Of a stretch of DNA of 12,814 nucleotides, positions 5,849 to 12,221 are shown in pieces. The translations under genes and the position numbers were made by a program. The DNA lies in assembly GCA_944331725.1 (NCBI GenBank), contig CALVJE010000023.1, positions 1 through 12,814 of the forward strand. The letters are read 5' to 3'. Numbering within the stretch: position 1 is the stretch's first letter; every line of letters starts with the position of its first letter. Origin of the DNA: an uncultured Bacilli bacterium (GTDB taxonomy: Bacteria; Bacillota_I; Bacilli_A; RF39; UBA660). Under the pieces are notes generated by a model. It was given only the letters and a program-made list of their open reading frames with translations. It did not search any database and was not told the DNA's origin.

Positions 5849-6387
5849 AAAAGATGATATTGTTAATTTTAGCAGGGATTGCTTTGTTTGCTTTTATTTT
5901 TTCTACTTCTATGCTTTGGTATAATTTTTTCTATGATAATGATGGAGAAAATAGTACAGTTAGTTCTTTAGAAGTTAGATTAGATGAAGCAAATAATATA
6001 ATTAATGAGGATGGTTTAATACCGTTAGATGATGAGACTGCTAAAAGTTTAGAGCCATATAGTTTTGAAGTAGAGAATACTAATTCAACGCCTTCTACTT
6101 ATAATGTAATATTAGAGGATACTATAATTAGTGATGATGCTAGTTATAGTAGTAAAGAATTGCTTTCAAGAAGTCAGTTAAAATATCAATTATCTCTTAA
6201 TGGTAAGGTTATAAAGACTGGTAGATTAAGTGATATTAAAAATAATATTTTAGATACTAGAAATATTAGTGAGAATAGAACTAACAATTATGAGTTACGG
6301 ATATATGTAAGTGAAGATGCAGTAAATACTGATTGGCAAAATAAGTATTATCACTTTAATATTAATGTACAAATGGAGGTAGAATAA
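5845..6387 (+). CDS. Diverged TasA-like exported protein with non-canonical signal
   Basis: 180-residue protein with one N-terminal helix (about 4-27). The mature part keeps the array family plan: SSLEVRL, then GLIPLDDETAKSLEPYSFEVEN, an alternation of beta-like segments, NYELRIYVSEDA (148-159) matching the YRLRMWVADD motif, and a final HFNINVQMEV strand. The region after the helix reads STSMLWYNFF and lacks the AFA or AxA cleavage pattern, so it may stay membrane-anchored. That would suit a base, anchor or chaperone subunit, as inference. It overlaps sipW by ATGA and shares one base with the next gene (TAATG). The relation to the array family is my reading of aligned motifs and has not been tested by search. 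Confidence 0.7.
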   Translation: MKKMILLILAGIALFAFIFSTSMLWYNFFYDNDGENSTVSSLEVRLDEANNIINEDGLIPLDDETAKSLEPYSFEVENTNSTPSTYNVILEDTIISDDASYSSKELLSRSQLKYQLSLNGKVIKTGRLSDIKNNILDTRNISENRTNNYELRIYVSEDAVNTDWQNKYYHFNINVQMEVE

Positions 6388-7076
6388 TGAAAAAAGTATT
6401 ATTAGAATATGCAAATTTAATTGCATATACGATTACAGGACTTATTTTTGGACTTTCGTTTTTTCTAATATTTATTAATTTTTATCATATGGAAGAGATT
6501 AATACACCTGCTGATGTCAGTGCTTATAATGCTACTAATAAACAATTAATTAATGATAAGATTGCAACTATTAAAAATAATATTAGTGTTTATGATCAAA
6601 GTAGTTATACTGGTAGTCTTAATATTTATGGACTTAATACTGCTAAAATTAAATTAGAAGAATGTGTAAAGGCTTTAGAAAGTGAAGATTTTGTTAAATA
6701 TTTTGATCAAAATACTGTATATGTAAAAGATGTATATGATTTTTCTATAGATTTTAAGAATATAGTTTTAAATGATTGTTTAGTTATGCAACTTAAATCT
6801 ATGTTTAGTACTGATACTATTGCAACTTTACCTAATTATAATATTATAAAACCATATGTTGATTTGAATATTGATAATTTACTTGATTCTTCTAGTTATG
6901 TTCAATCTAATTTAGAGAATGTAGATCATTACTATTTTAGTACAGATATTAATAAAGCTAATTTCTTTGATTTAACTGAAGATAGCTATGCTGATATTAT
7001 GAATACTTATCAAAATTCTTTGGATTTGTTAGTAGAAGTGTCTAATTGGTATAGATCAGTAGTAGTGGGAGGTTAA
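6387..7076 (+). CDS. Unrecognised single-helix membrane protein, sipW operon
   Basis: I do not recognise this 229-residue protein. It has a hydrophobic segment at about 11-32 after a short basic start, with no clear cleavage site, followed by a domain of about 195 residues probably outside the cell. That domain looks largely helical, is rich in Asn, Asp, Tyr and Ser, and has two cysteines (93 and 131) that could form a disulfide. No enzyme motif is visible. The start codon shares its A with the preceding TAA, and a GGGAGG near its own end serves as Shine-Dalgarno for the next gene. Its position between a TasA-like protein and a membrane protein suggests a role in assembly, anchoring or secretion of the array products. 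Confidence 0.75.
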   Translation: MKKVLLEYANLIAYTITGLIFGLSFFLIFINFYHMEEINTPADVSAYNATNKQLINDKIATIKNNISVYDQSSYTGSLNIYGLNTAKIKLEECVKALESEDFVKYFDQNTVYVKDVYDFSIDFKNIVLNDCLVMQLKSMFSTDTIATLPNYNIIKPYVDLNIDNLLDSSSYVQSNLENVDHYYFSTDINKANFFDLTEDSYADIMNTYQNSLDLLVEVSNWYRSVVVGG

Positions 7077-7078
7077 AA

Positions 7079-7525
7079 ATGAAAAAAATATTTAATTATA
7101 TGTTTTATGGACTTAAGTTTTTGTTTTTAATTGGTGCTTTTGGTTTAACTTTATTTATTATGATTAGGATGAATGTACGTCTTGAGAAAAGTATGGTTAG
7201 TATTTTACCAGTATTTATACCTTTTGTTCTTTTATTAGTTGTATTTATTATTAATATGATTTTTAAACAAAAAGGTGTTAGTGATAATTTATTCTATAAT
7301 ATTACTTGTTGTTTAGTTTTTGCTACTATTATATTTGTATGTTATAGAGCAATGTTTGATACTAATATGGTTCTTAATGAAAAATATGGTTATGGTGTCG
7401 ATTTTAACTTTTTTGATAATTTTGTAGCATATATTAATATTATGCTTTATGGTTTGTTTATTGCAAATATATTCTTTATGTTTAAAGAAAGGGAAAATGA
7501 AAAGCCTAAGAAAGTAAAAGCTTAG
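7079..7525 (+). CDS. Unrecognised four-helix membrane protein, sipW operon
   Basis: 148-residue integral membrane protein that I cannot assign to a family. Four hydrophobic segments are visible at about 9-30, 39-62, 71-92 and 112-134, with a lysine-rich C-terminal tail (KERENEKPKKVKA). There are no catalytic motifs. The start lies 2 nt after the upstream stop, with GGGAGG overlapping that gene's last codons, so it is coupled to it. The terminator is built into its last codons and TAG stop, marking the end of the operon. It may be a scaffold or partner of the 229-residue protein; this is inference from position only. Confidence 0.75.
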   Translation: MKKIFNYMFYGLKFLFLIGAFGLTLFIMIRMNVRLEKSMVSILPVFIPFVLLLVVFIINMIFKQKGVSDNLFYNITCCLVFATIIFVCYRAMFDTNMVLNEKYGYGVDFNFFDNFVAYINIMLYGLFIANIFFMFKERENEKPKKVKA

Positions 7526-7534
7526 GCTTTTTTT
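7501..7534 (+). terminator. Rho-independent terminator ending the sipW operon
   Basis: A 10-bp perfect stem, AAAGCCTAAG (7501-7510) with CTTAGGCTTT (7521-7530), has a 10-nt loop and seven T. The stop codon TAG (7523-7525) lies in the right arm. Confidence 0.9.
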
Positions 7535-7573
7535 CTTTGTTTAAAAGTTATACTATCAATGCTATATAATGTT

Positions 7574-7582
7574 TGATATAAT
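7574..7582 (+). promoter_or_regulatory. Extended -10 promoter candidate for rsmA
   Basis: TGATATAAT (7574-7582) is a perfect extended -10. The hexamer 17 nt upstream (TATCAA, 7554-7559) is a poor -35. A second TATAAT lies at 7565-7570. The region between the operon terminator and rsmA otherwise shows nothing recognisable. Confidence 0.45.
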
Positions 7583-7649
7583 AAAAATAAATAAGAAAAG
7601 TATGATTGAGATTAATATATATTTTGTTTATTAGGTGAGGTTTGATATT

Positions 7650-8453
7650 ATGAATGATTTTAAATTTAAGAAAAAATTTGGTCAGAATTTTTTACAGAAT
7701 AGAGAAATTATTAAAAAGATTGCTGGTACAGGTGAAGTGATGGACAATTCATTAATTATAGAAGTAGGTCCTGGTAGCGGTAATTTAACAGTAGAACTTG
7801 CTAATATGTATAGTTCTAGTAATATTCTAGCTTATGAGATTGATAATAGTTTAGAAGATATTCTTTATGATAGATTAAGAGATTATTCTAATGTAAAAGT
7901 GTTATTTACTGATTTTTTGAAACAAAATATAAAAGAAGATATTTCTATTTATAATTTTAAAGAATTATATTTTATTAGTAATGTACCATACTATATAACT
8001 ACTCCTATACTTTTTAAATTAATTGATAGTGAGCTTAGTTTTAAACGAATAGTTATGATGGTTCAAAAAGAAGTTGGAGATAGATTTTGTAGTAGTGTTT
8101 CTAAAAAAGAGTATGGAGCTCTTACTGTTATTTTAAATTATTTTTTTGTAGTAAAGAAAGAATTTATTGTTGATCGTAATCAATTTTATCCTAAACCTAA
8201 TGTAGATAGTGTTGTTGTTTCTTTTACTAGAAAAAAAGAATTAGAAAATCTTATTGATAAAGAACATTTTATTAAACTGGTACATAATAGTTTTCAATTT
8301 AGGAGAAAAACTTTGCGTAATAATTTAAAAAAATATAATCTTTCTATTATTAATAATATTCTTAATAAATATGGATATGATTTAAATGTTAGAGCGGAAA
8401 CTTTAGATTATAAGATATTTGTAGAGATTTCTAATGCTTTAGTGGAAGAATAA
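7650..8453 (+). CDS. rsmA: 16S rRNA dimethyladenosine transferase RsmA (KsgA)
   Basis: 267-residue enzyme that uses S-adenosylmethionine to dimethylate two adjacent adenines in the 3' terminal hairpin of 16S rRNA during 30S maturation. It shows the N-terminal FGQNFL motif, the SAM-binding EVGPGSGNLT (from residue 38), the acidic end of strand 2 (YEID), the catalytic NVPYY motif (111-115, usually NLPYY), the MVQKEVGDR helix, FYPKPNVDSVVV, and SFQFRRKTLRNNL near the C-terminus. The ATG at 7650 is preferred over an in-frame GTG at 7635 because AGGTGAGG (7633-7640) lies 9 nt before it and would overlap the GTG. The length is typical. In B. subtilis ksgA also directly precedes yabG. Confidence 0.96.
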   Translation: MNDFKFKKKFGQNFLQNREIIKKIAGTGEVMDNSLIIEVGPGSGNLTVELANMYSSSNILAYEIDNSLEDILYDRLRDYSNVKVLFTDFLKQNIKEDISIYNFKELYFISNVPYYITTPILFKLIDSELSFKRIVMMVQKEVGDRFCSSVSKKEYGALTVILNYFFVVKKEFIVDRNQFYPKPNVDSVVVSFTRKKELENLIDKEHFIKLVHNSFQFRRKTLRNNLKKYNLSIINNILNKYGYDLNVRAETLDYKIFVEISNALVEE

Positions 8454-8490
8454 TTTATTTTTTTAAACATAGAATTTATTGGGTGATTTT

Positions 8491-9279
8491 ATGTTTAAAA
8501 TAGGCGATTATGTTACTAGGAAATCATATAATAATGATATTTTGTTTGTTATTGTTAATATTAGTAATAATGTTGCAGATTTAAAAGGTGTTGATGTTAG
8601 ACTTTATGCTGATAGTAATTTAGATGATTTAGAAATTGCTAGTACTGATATTGTTTCTAAAACTGATATTAATGATAGAGAAGAAGCTTTAAAGATTAAA
8701 GATATGTTTAGTTTGAATCGTGGGGAGTATTTTTACTTGCCAGGTAGAGTATTACAGTTAGACGGTGATAAAAACTATCTTAAAAGATGTATAGATTTTT
8801 ATAAAGATTTACATCTTGAAGCTTATGGTGTCAATTTAGATGAAGATGATTTTGAAAAAGAAGTTATAAATTGTTTGGAAAAATATAAACCAGATATTTT
8901 AGTTATTACAGGACACGATTCTTTTAAAAGAAATAAAGATAAAAAAGAAATAGATAGTTATCAGAATTCTTTAAATTTTGTTAAGACAGTTTTAAAGGCT
9001 AGAGAATATGAGAGAAATCAAGACAAACTTATAATAATTGCTGGTGCTTGTCAGTCTTTTTATGAGGATTTAATTAAAGCAGGTGCAAATTTTGCTTCTA
9101 GTCCTAAGAGAGTTAATATTCACGCTCTTGATCCTGCTATTATTGCTAGTGCTGTAGCTTTATCTCCTAAGAATAAAGAAATAGATTTAATAAAATTACT
9201 TTCAAAGACGCATTATGGTAGTGATGGAATTGGTGGTATCATTTGTAATGGTGTTATGTATGTGGGGTATCCTAGATGA
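8491..9279 (+). CDS. yabG: Sporulation-specific protease YabG
   Basis: 262-residue cysteine-type protease (peptidase U57 family) that trims spore coat proteins late in sporulation. It is a little shorter than B. subtilis YabG (about 290). Conserved blocks seen are LPGRVLQLDGD (83-93), ITGHDS (139-144) with His142, AGACQSFYEDLIKAGANFAS (from 184) with Cys187, KRVNIHALDP, and GSDGIGG near the end. Cys187 and His142 are the likely catalytic pair, since a cysteine in this family has been shown to be essential in Clostridioides difficile. The ATG at 8491 is preferred over TTG 8479 because GGTGAT (8482-8487), complementary to the 16S tail, precedes it. Its TGA overlaps the veg ATG. Confidence 0.93.
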   Translation: MFKIGDYVTRKSYNNDILFVIVNISNNVADLKGVDVRLYADSNLDDLEIASTDIVSKTDINDREEALKIKDMFSLNRGEYFYLPGRVLQLDGDKNYLKRCIDFYKDLHLEAYGVNLDEDDFEKEVINCLEKYKPDILVITGHDSFKRNKDKKEIDSYQNSLNFVKTVLKAREYERNQDKLIIIAGACQSFYEDLIKAGANFASSPKRVNIHALDPAIIASAVALSPKNKEIDLIKLLSKTHYGSDGIGGIICNGVMYVGYPR

Positions 9280-9491
9280 ATGTTGAGAAAGTAAGAGAAG
9301 AAGTTAAATTAAAAACAGGAGAAGTCTTACATTTTAAATTTAATGGTAGTAGAAATCAAAAACAGGAATTTGATGGAGAAATTATAGAGACATATTCTGC
9401 TATTTTTGTTGTGAAGTTAGTAAATGATGATAATATTAAGTCTTTTTCTTATAATGACTTAATTACTTCTAGTTTAGAGATTATTAAGTGA
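9276..9491 (+). CDS. veg: Veg family protein
   Basis: 71-residue small protein of the Veg family (DUF1021). B. subtilis Veg (86 residues) is highly expressed and has been linked to biofilm matrix gene expression and spore outgrowth; the molecular activity is not firmly known. The recognisable pattern is a lysine-containing KFNGSRNQKQEFDGEI stretch followed by TYSAIFVVKL and SYNDLITSSLEI, which matches the Veg core from GGRRK to the C-terminal strand. The N-terminus is shorter than in Bacillus. It overlaps yabG by 4 bp (ATGA), whereas B. subtilis veg has its own strong promoter. Translational coupling to a sporulation protease gene is notable. Confidence 0.85.
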   Translation: MNVEKVREEVKLKTGEVLHFKFNGSRNQKQEFDGEIIETYSAIFVVKLVNDDNIKSFSYNDLITSSLEIIK

Positions 9492-9583
9492 TATATTTTG
9501 ATAATATTCTTAAAAATGACTTGCAAAAGTTAGGTAACTGTTATAGAATTAGATTATAAAGACTTATTATTAGGAGGAAACAT
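9492..9583. other. veg-spoVG intergenic region
   Basis: 92 bp without a gene. It contains the spoVG promoter candidate and Shine-Dalgarno. No convincing terminator hairpin for veg is visible, so read-through into spoVG is possible. Confidence 0.5.
9521..9549 (+). promoter_or_regulatory. Promoter candidate for spoVG
   Basis: TTGCAA (9521-9526), a 17-nt spacer, then TAGAAT (9544-9549), a reasonable vegetative-type promoter. In B. subtilis spoVG uses SigmaH; a SigmaH-type AGGAWWW element at the right distance is not evident here, so the mode of control may differ. Confidence 0.5.
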
Positions 9584-9859
9584 ATGAAAATTACATCTGT
9601 AAATGTACGTAAAATTGAAAAAGAGGGAAGTCGTATGAAAGGAATAGCATCTGTTTTAATTGATGATTCATTTGCTGTTCACGACATTAGAATAATTGAA
9701 GGAGATAATGGCTTATTTATCGCTATGCCTAGTAGAAAAACACAAGCTGGTGGATATAGAGATATTGCACATCCTATTAATCCAGAAGTTAGAGCGATGT
9801 TTCAAGATAAGATTATTGAAGCTTATAACAATATAAAAGAAGAAAAAGAAGAGGAATAA
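9584..9859 (+). CDS. spoVG: SpoVG RNA/DNA-binding regulator
   Basis: 91-residue nucleic-acid-binding regulator of the SpoVG family, which affects septation, sporulation and many surface or virulence genes in Bacillota. It shows the characteristic [10 protein letters not shown] start, [20 protein letters not shown], the signature [11 protein letters not shown] (about 43-53), and [11 protein letters not shown], then a short acidic tail (KEEKEEE). The family's usual length is about 85-100. Shine-Dalgarno AGGAGG (9572-9577) is 6 nt before ATG. It lies next to veg and before yabP, an order condensed from the Bacillus arrangement. Its stop lies in the loop of its terminator. Confidence 0.97.
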   Translation: MKITSVNVRKIEKEGSRMKGIASVLIDDSFAVHDIRIIEGDNGLFIAMPSRKTQAGGYRDIAHPINPEVRAMFQDKIIEAYNNIKEEKEEE

Positions 9860-9872
9860 TCTTCTTTTTTTT
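9843..9872 (+). terminator. Rho-independent terminator of spoVG
   Basis: Stem AAAAAGAAGA (9843-9852) with TCTTCTTTTT (9860-9869) has a 7-nt loop containing the TAA stop, and a T tract. The stem is AU-rich, so termination may be partial. Confidence 0.7.
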
Positions 9873-9882
9873 AGCATATCAT
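9854..9882 (+). promoter_or_regulatory. SigmaE-like promoter candidate for yabPQ
   Basis: GAATAAT (9854-9860) and CATATCAT (9875-9882) are separated by 14 nt. They match the SigmaE consensus as I recall it (KMATATT, 14-15 nt, CATACAHT) at 6 of 7 and 6 of 8 positions. yabP is mother-cell, SigmaE-controlled in B. subtilis. The -35 lies inside the spoVG terminator. AT-rich sequence makes chance matches likely. Confidence 0.35.
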
Positions 9883-9897
9883 TTAGTAGGTGATGAT

Positions 9898-10194
9898 ATG
9901 GAAAGTAAGGAAGCAATTATTAATAATTATAATCATAGTATTACACTTACAGAAAGAAAGAATTTACTTATTACAGGAGTTAAAAAAATAGAGAATTTTG
10001 ATAGTGAAGAGTTTTTACTTGAAACAGTTATGGGTTTTTTAGTTGTTAAAGGTGAAGAGTTGGAACTTGTTAAGTTAGATACTCTTGCTGGTAATGTTTC
10101 AATAAAAGGATTAATAAAGGGCTTTTCTTATATGGATGATAATAGTAAAAAAGTAAAAGAAAATAATAGTGTTTTTAATCGTTTATTTAAATGA
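9898..10194 (+). CDS. yabP: Sporulation protein YabP
   Basis: 98-residue protein of the YabP/YqfC family, required in B. subtilis for normal spore formation with the membrane protein YabQ, probably at the forespore outer membrane during cortex and coat assembly. It has the typical pattern: NHSITLTERKNLLITGVKKI near the start, FDSEEFLLETVMGFLVVKGEEL, then the LDTLAGNVSIKGLIKGFSY block. The length fits Bacillus YabP (100). GGTGAT (9889-9894) serves as Shine-Dalgarno. Its TGA overlaps the ATG of yabQ, so the pair is translationally coupled, matching their joint function. Confidence 0.93.
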   Translation: MESKEAIINNYNHSITLTERKNLLITGVKKIENFDSEEFLLETVMGFLVVKGEELELVKLDTLAGNVSIKGLIKGFSYMDDNSKKVKENNSVFNRLFK

Positions 10195-10502
10195 CTTTAG
10201 GTGAACAGGTATTTTCTATAGTTTTTTCCTTCATTTATGGTATGATTTTATCATTACTTTATAATTTTAATTATAATTTATTATTTAGTAAGACAAAGAT
10301 TGCTAAGGTTATTTTTAATATATTGTTTGTATTAGATTTAGTTTTAATATATTTTCTTATTATAAAAAAAATAAATGGAGGTATTATTCATCCATATTTC
10401 TATTTATTAATTATTTTAGGATTTGCTTCTTGTTTTGATGTTAGTAAAAGATTGAGAAAGATTCTAAAAGTTGATAAAGATGTGCCTAAAAGTGTAAAAT
10501 AA
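10191..10502 (+). CDS. yabQ: Spore cortex biosynthesis membrane protein YabQ
   Basis: 103-residue membrane protein recognised as YabQ by position directly after yabP and by its start (EQVFSIVFSFIYGMILSLLY), which is characteristic of the family. Three hydrophobic segments are seen at about 8-27, 39-58 and 66-82, followed by a basic tail. In B. subtilis YabQ localises to the forespore membranes and is needed for cortex formation. It is much shorter than the Bacillus protein (about 210 residues), missing the C-terminal part, but short forms occur in other spore formers. The stop codon lies at the start of the terminator. Confidence 0.85.
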   Translation: MTLGEQVFSIVFSFIYGMILSLLYNFNYNLLFSKTKIAKVIFNILFVLDLVLIYFLIIKKINGGIIHPYFYLLIILGFASCFDVSKRLRKILKVDKDVPKSVK

Positions 10503-10530
10503 GACTAGAAAAGATTGAACTAGTCTTTTT
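10501..10530 (+). terminator. Rho-independent terminator of yabPQ
   Basis: An 8-bp stem, AAGACTAG (10501-10508) with CTAGTCTT (10520-10527), has an 11-nt loop and a T run. It begins within the yabQ stop codon and overlaps the -35 of the divIC promoter. Confidence 0.8.
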
Positions 10531-10543
10531 ATAATATTATAAT
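10515..10543 (+). promoter_or_regulatory. Promoter candidate for divIC-tilS(-ftsH)
   Basis: TTGAAC (10515-10520), a 17-nt spacer, then a perfect TATAAT (10538-10543). The -35 is embedded in the yabQ terminator. The predicted start near 10550 gives a leader of about 20 nt. Confidence 0.55.
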
Positions 10544-10568
10544 ATATGTTAGGAAAGTGGGTGTTATA

Positions 10569-10871
10569 ATGGCTAAAAGAAAAAAGAAGAAAAAATTAGG
10601 TCCAGTGCTTTTACTTGGTATTTCTTTTGCTGTTATTACATTTACAACTTTTACAATTTTTAAATATTGGACTGAGATATATAATAAATATCAAGAAAAA
10701 GGGGAACTTAAAAAAGAACTTGCTTCTTTAAAAGATAAAGAAGAGGAATTGGAGTCTGATGTTAATAAGTTGCAAGATTCTGATTATGTGGCTAGGTATG
10801 CTAGAGAAAAGTATTATTATTCTAAAGATGGAGAACTTATTTTAAAAATACCTGAAGAAGATGAACAATAG
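10569..10871 (+). CDS. divIC: Septum formation initiator DivIC
   Basis: 100-residue bitopic division protein of the DivIC/FtsB family that forms a complex with FtsL and DivIB/FtsQ at the septum. It has a very basic cytosolic start (AKRKKKKK), one transmembrane helix at about 12-33, a coiled coil (about 40-68: KYQEKGELKKELASLKDKEE), and the family C-terminal block DYVARYAREKYYYSKDGELI. ATG 10569 is chosen over GTG 10557 because the shorter protein fits family alignments and a purine-rich AGGAAAG plus GGGTG lies upstream. As in Bacillus it follows yabQ, but here tilS comes next without yabR and spoIIE. Its stop is 16 bp before the tilS start. Confidence 0.93.
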   Translation: MAKRKKKKKLGPVLLLGISFAVITFTTFTIFKYWTEIYNKYQEKGELKKELASLKDKEEELESDVNKLQDSDYVARYAREKYYYSKDGELILKIPEEDEQ

Positions 10872-10887
10872 ATGTGGAGGCTTTTTA

Positions 10888-12204
10888 ATGGATGTAGTGG
10901 AACTATATAAAGATATTAAAATAAATGATGGTGATGTTTTAGTTTTTGGATGTAGTTATGGACCTGATTCTATGGCTTTATTTAAAACTTTGTTAGAACT
11001 TAGAGAAAAATATGATATTAGATTAATTTGTGCTCACGTTAATCATAGTAAAAGAAGTGCTAGTGAAAAAGAGAAAATAGAATTAGAAGAGTTTTGTAAT
11101 AAACATAATGTAGTCTTTGAATATATGAAAATAGAGAAATATGGCGATGATAATTTTCATAATGAAGCGAGAAATATTAGATATCAATTCTTTGATGAAG
11201 TTGTTAAGAAATATAATGCTAATTATCTTTTAACTGCTCATCATAGTGATGATTTGATGGAAACTATTTTAATGAGAATTGCTAGAGGTTCTACACTTAA
11301 AGGTTATGCTGGGTTTAAGAAGTTTGTTAAGATGGATGGTTATTGTATTTATAGACCTTTTATTTCTGTTACAAAAGATGAACTTCTTAATTATTGTCAT
11401 AAATATAATATTCCTTATGCAATAGATGCTAGTAATAATAGTAGTGTGTATACTAGAAATAGGTATAGAAAAGAAGTCTTACCTTTTTTAAAGAAGGAAG
11501 ATAAAAATATTCATTTAAAATATTTGAAATTTAGTAATCTTTTAAATAATGCTGATGATTTTATAGAAGAAGAGGCTTCTAAAGCGATAAAGAGAGTTAT
11601 TTTAGATAATAAGCTTTATATTGATAAGTATTTAGAGCTTAATAGATTTTTACAGAGAATAGTTTTAGAAAGGTTTATTTCTTCTTTTTATCAGGATGAT
11701 CTTATATTGATAAATGATAAACATTTAGATTTGATAGAGAAGATTATTAATAGTAAAAGAAGTAATAGTATTGTTAATTTACCTAATGAGGTAGAGGTTG
11801 TTAAAAGTTATAATGAACTTACTATTAGTCGTAATCCTTCTTTAATAAGTAGTTATGAAATAGAGATTAGTGATGAAGTGCTTCTTCCTAATGGCCATAA
11901 ATTAAAGAAATTAAATGAAGTTTTAGGTAATAGTAATAATATTATTAAACTTTCTAGTAAAGAAGTAACTTTACCTTTGATTGTTAGAACAAGAAAGATT
12001 AGTGATGTTATGGCTATTAAGGGTGGAGGTCATAAAAAAGTTAAGGATATTTTTATTGATGCTAAGATACCTTTGAAGGAAAGAGATATGTGGCCTATTG
12101 TTGTTGATAGCTTAGGACATATAGTTTTTGTGCCAGGATTAAAAAAATCTAAATTTGATAAGACTAATAATGATTTTTATGATATAATACTGAGATATGA
12201 ATAG
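10888..12204 (+). CDS. tilS: tRNA(Ile)-lysidine synthase TilS, variant PP-loop
   Basis: 438-residue enzyme that uses ATP and lysine to convert C34 of the tRNA-Ile CAU anticodon to lysidine, changing its decoding from AUG to AUA. The N-terminal PP-loop reads SYGPDS (residues 23-28) rather than the usual SGGxDS. Other landmarks are intact: AHVNHSKR, NEARNIRYQFF, TAHHSDDLMETILMRIARGS, YRPFISVTKDEL, and DASNNSSVYTRNRYRKEVLP. The TilS C-terminal domain is present (LIVRTRKISDVM, GGGHKKVKDIFIDAKIP, FVPGLKKS). ATG 10888 is preferred over 10861 because GGAGG (10876-10880) is 7 nt upstream and the alternative overlaps divIC. The length is typical, so it is probably functional. Confidence 0.95.
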   Translation: MDVVELYKDIKINDGDVLVFGCSYGPDSMALFKTLLELREKYDIRLICAHVNHSKRSASEKEKIELEEFCNKHNVVFEYMKIEKYGDDNFHNEARNIRYQFFDEVVKKYNANYLLTAHHSDDLMETILMRIARGSTLKGYAGFKKFVKMDGYCIYRPFISVTKDELLNYCHKYNIPYAIDASNNSSVYTRNRYRKEVLPFLKKEDKNIHLKYLKFSNLLNNADDFIEEEASKAIKRVILDNKLYIDKYLELNRFLQRIVLERFISSFYQDDLILINDKHLDLIEKIINSKRSNSIVNLPNEVEVVKSYNELTISRNPSLISSYEIEISDEVLLPNGHKLKKLNEVLGNSNNIIKLSSKEVTLPLIVRTRKISDVMAIKGGGHKKVKDIFIDAKIPLKERDMWPIVVDSLGHIVFVPGLKKSKFDKTNNDFYDIILRYE

Positions 12205-12221
12205 AAAAAGGAGAGATTTTT

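Noticed and set aside
8468..8476. SigmaK-like -10 (CATAGAATT) upstream of yabG.
   Set aside because: The -10 matches, but no AC-containing -35 lies at the expected distance, so I do not list it as a promoter.
9713..9916. Minus-strand open frame of 67 codons opposite spoVG and the start of yabP.
   Set aside because: It is antisense to a certain spoVG gene, starts in yabP, has low-complexity Phe runs from the poly-T terminator, and resembles no family.
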